This document shows, in pieces, positions 4,933-5,114 of a stretch of DNA of 5,114 bases. A program made the position numbers and the translations under genes. Position 1 is the stretch's first letter, and every line of letters begins with the position of its first letter. The notes beneath the pieces are model-generated. The model was not told the DNA's origin. It worked only from the letters and a program-made list of their open reading frames with translations, and ran no database searches. Origin of the DNA: Bacillota bacterium (lineage in GTDB: Bacteria > Bacillota > Bacilli > Alicyclobacillales > SLC66); NCBI GenBank assembly GCA_021799325.1, contig JAJZAS010000139.1:1-5114 (forward strand). Direction: 5' to 3'.

Positions 4933-5114
4933 TCAATGCTTTGGAGTAGATCCATTCTGATTGCTGGAACCATTTCCTGTGCCAGAAGTGTTACCTGCTG
5001 TAGAACCTGAACCCGTAACATTACCAGTACCTGAAGTGGATCCGGTACTTGAAGATGAACCTGTGCCTGTATTGGAACCTGTGCCTGTTGAAGTACCTGT
5101 TCCTGTGGCTGCCC
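4933..5114 (-). CDS. C-terminal Gly/Thr/Ser-rich tail of an unidentified protein (5' end outside window)
   Basis: The last 59 residues of a minus-strand gene, read in an open frame from the right edge to TGA at 4935-4933. The sequence is low complexity and falls into rough six-residue units: TGTGTS, TGTGSN, TGTGSS, SSTGST, SGTGNV, TGSGST, ending in NQNGSTPKH. It contains no Cys, no aromatic residue and no hydrophobic segment. Such tails are common as flexible linkers or surface-exposed ends of secreted and envelope proteins, but nothing here identifies the folded part. The gene converges on hemQ with a shared hairpin between them. The reading frame is supported by the codon-phased repeat and the single clean stop. 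Confidence 0.65.
   Translation of the reverse strand, partial: AATGTGTSTGTGSNTGTGSSSSTGSTSGTGNVTGSGSTAGNTSGTGNGSSNQNGSTPKH
5057..5106 (-). repeat. 18-bp tandem repeat, about three copies
   Basis: GAACCTGTGCCTGT occurs at 5057-5070 and exactly again at 5075-5088, 18 bp apart. A third copy at 5093-5106 has two mismatches. Eighteen bases equal six codons, so copy number could change without breaking the frame. Units further toward the stop are too diverged to align at the DNA level. Confidence 0.7.

Overview
The window looks like chromosome of a flagellated Gram-positive bacterium (Bacillota). The evidence is strong purine-rich Shine-Dalgarno sites, frequent GTG and TTG starts, an S-layer-homology-type secreted protein, and a coproheme decarboxylase (HemQ/ChdC), which is the monoderm end of heme synthesis. 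An Alicyclobacillaceae-like Bacillales lineage would fit, but that is a guess from gene flavour, not a measurement.

Layout: (1) 1-816, minus strand, the N-terminal 272 residues of a flagellar hook/rod-type protein, most likely FlgE, running off the left edge. (2) 817-1050, an intergenic region with a clear minus-strand intrinsic terminator and a weak promoter candidate for the hook gene. (3) 1051-2394, minus strand, a secreted 447-residue protein with a signal peptide, degenerate SLH modules and a C-terminal domain resembling DUF6612-type lipoprotein folds. (4) 2395-2538, a compact divergent control region. It holds a perfect palindrome containing two opposed TATAAT boxes, an FNR/CRP-like dyad, and a hairpin next to the GTG start of the rightward gene. 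(5) 2539-4053, plus strand, a 504-residue membrane protein with a CorA-like C-terminus (coiled coil, then two membrane helices) that lacks the GMN selectivity motif. (6) 4117-4872, plus strand, hemQ/chdC, 63 bp downstream with no terminator between, so probably co-transcribed. (7) 4883-4909, a strong GC hairpin between convergent genes. (8) 4933-5114, minus strand, the Gly/Thr/Ser-rich C-terminal tail of an unidentified protein running off the right edge, with an 18-bp (six-residue) periodicity.

The most interesting unit is the GMN-less CorA-like protein paired with the heme-forming enzyme HemQ, driven from a symmetric divergent promoter shared with an envelope protein. No mobile element, CRISPR array, tRNA or rRNA was seen.
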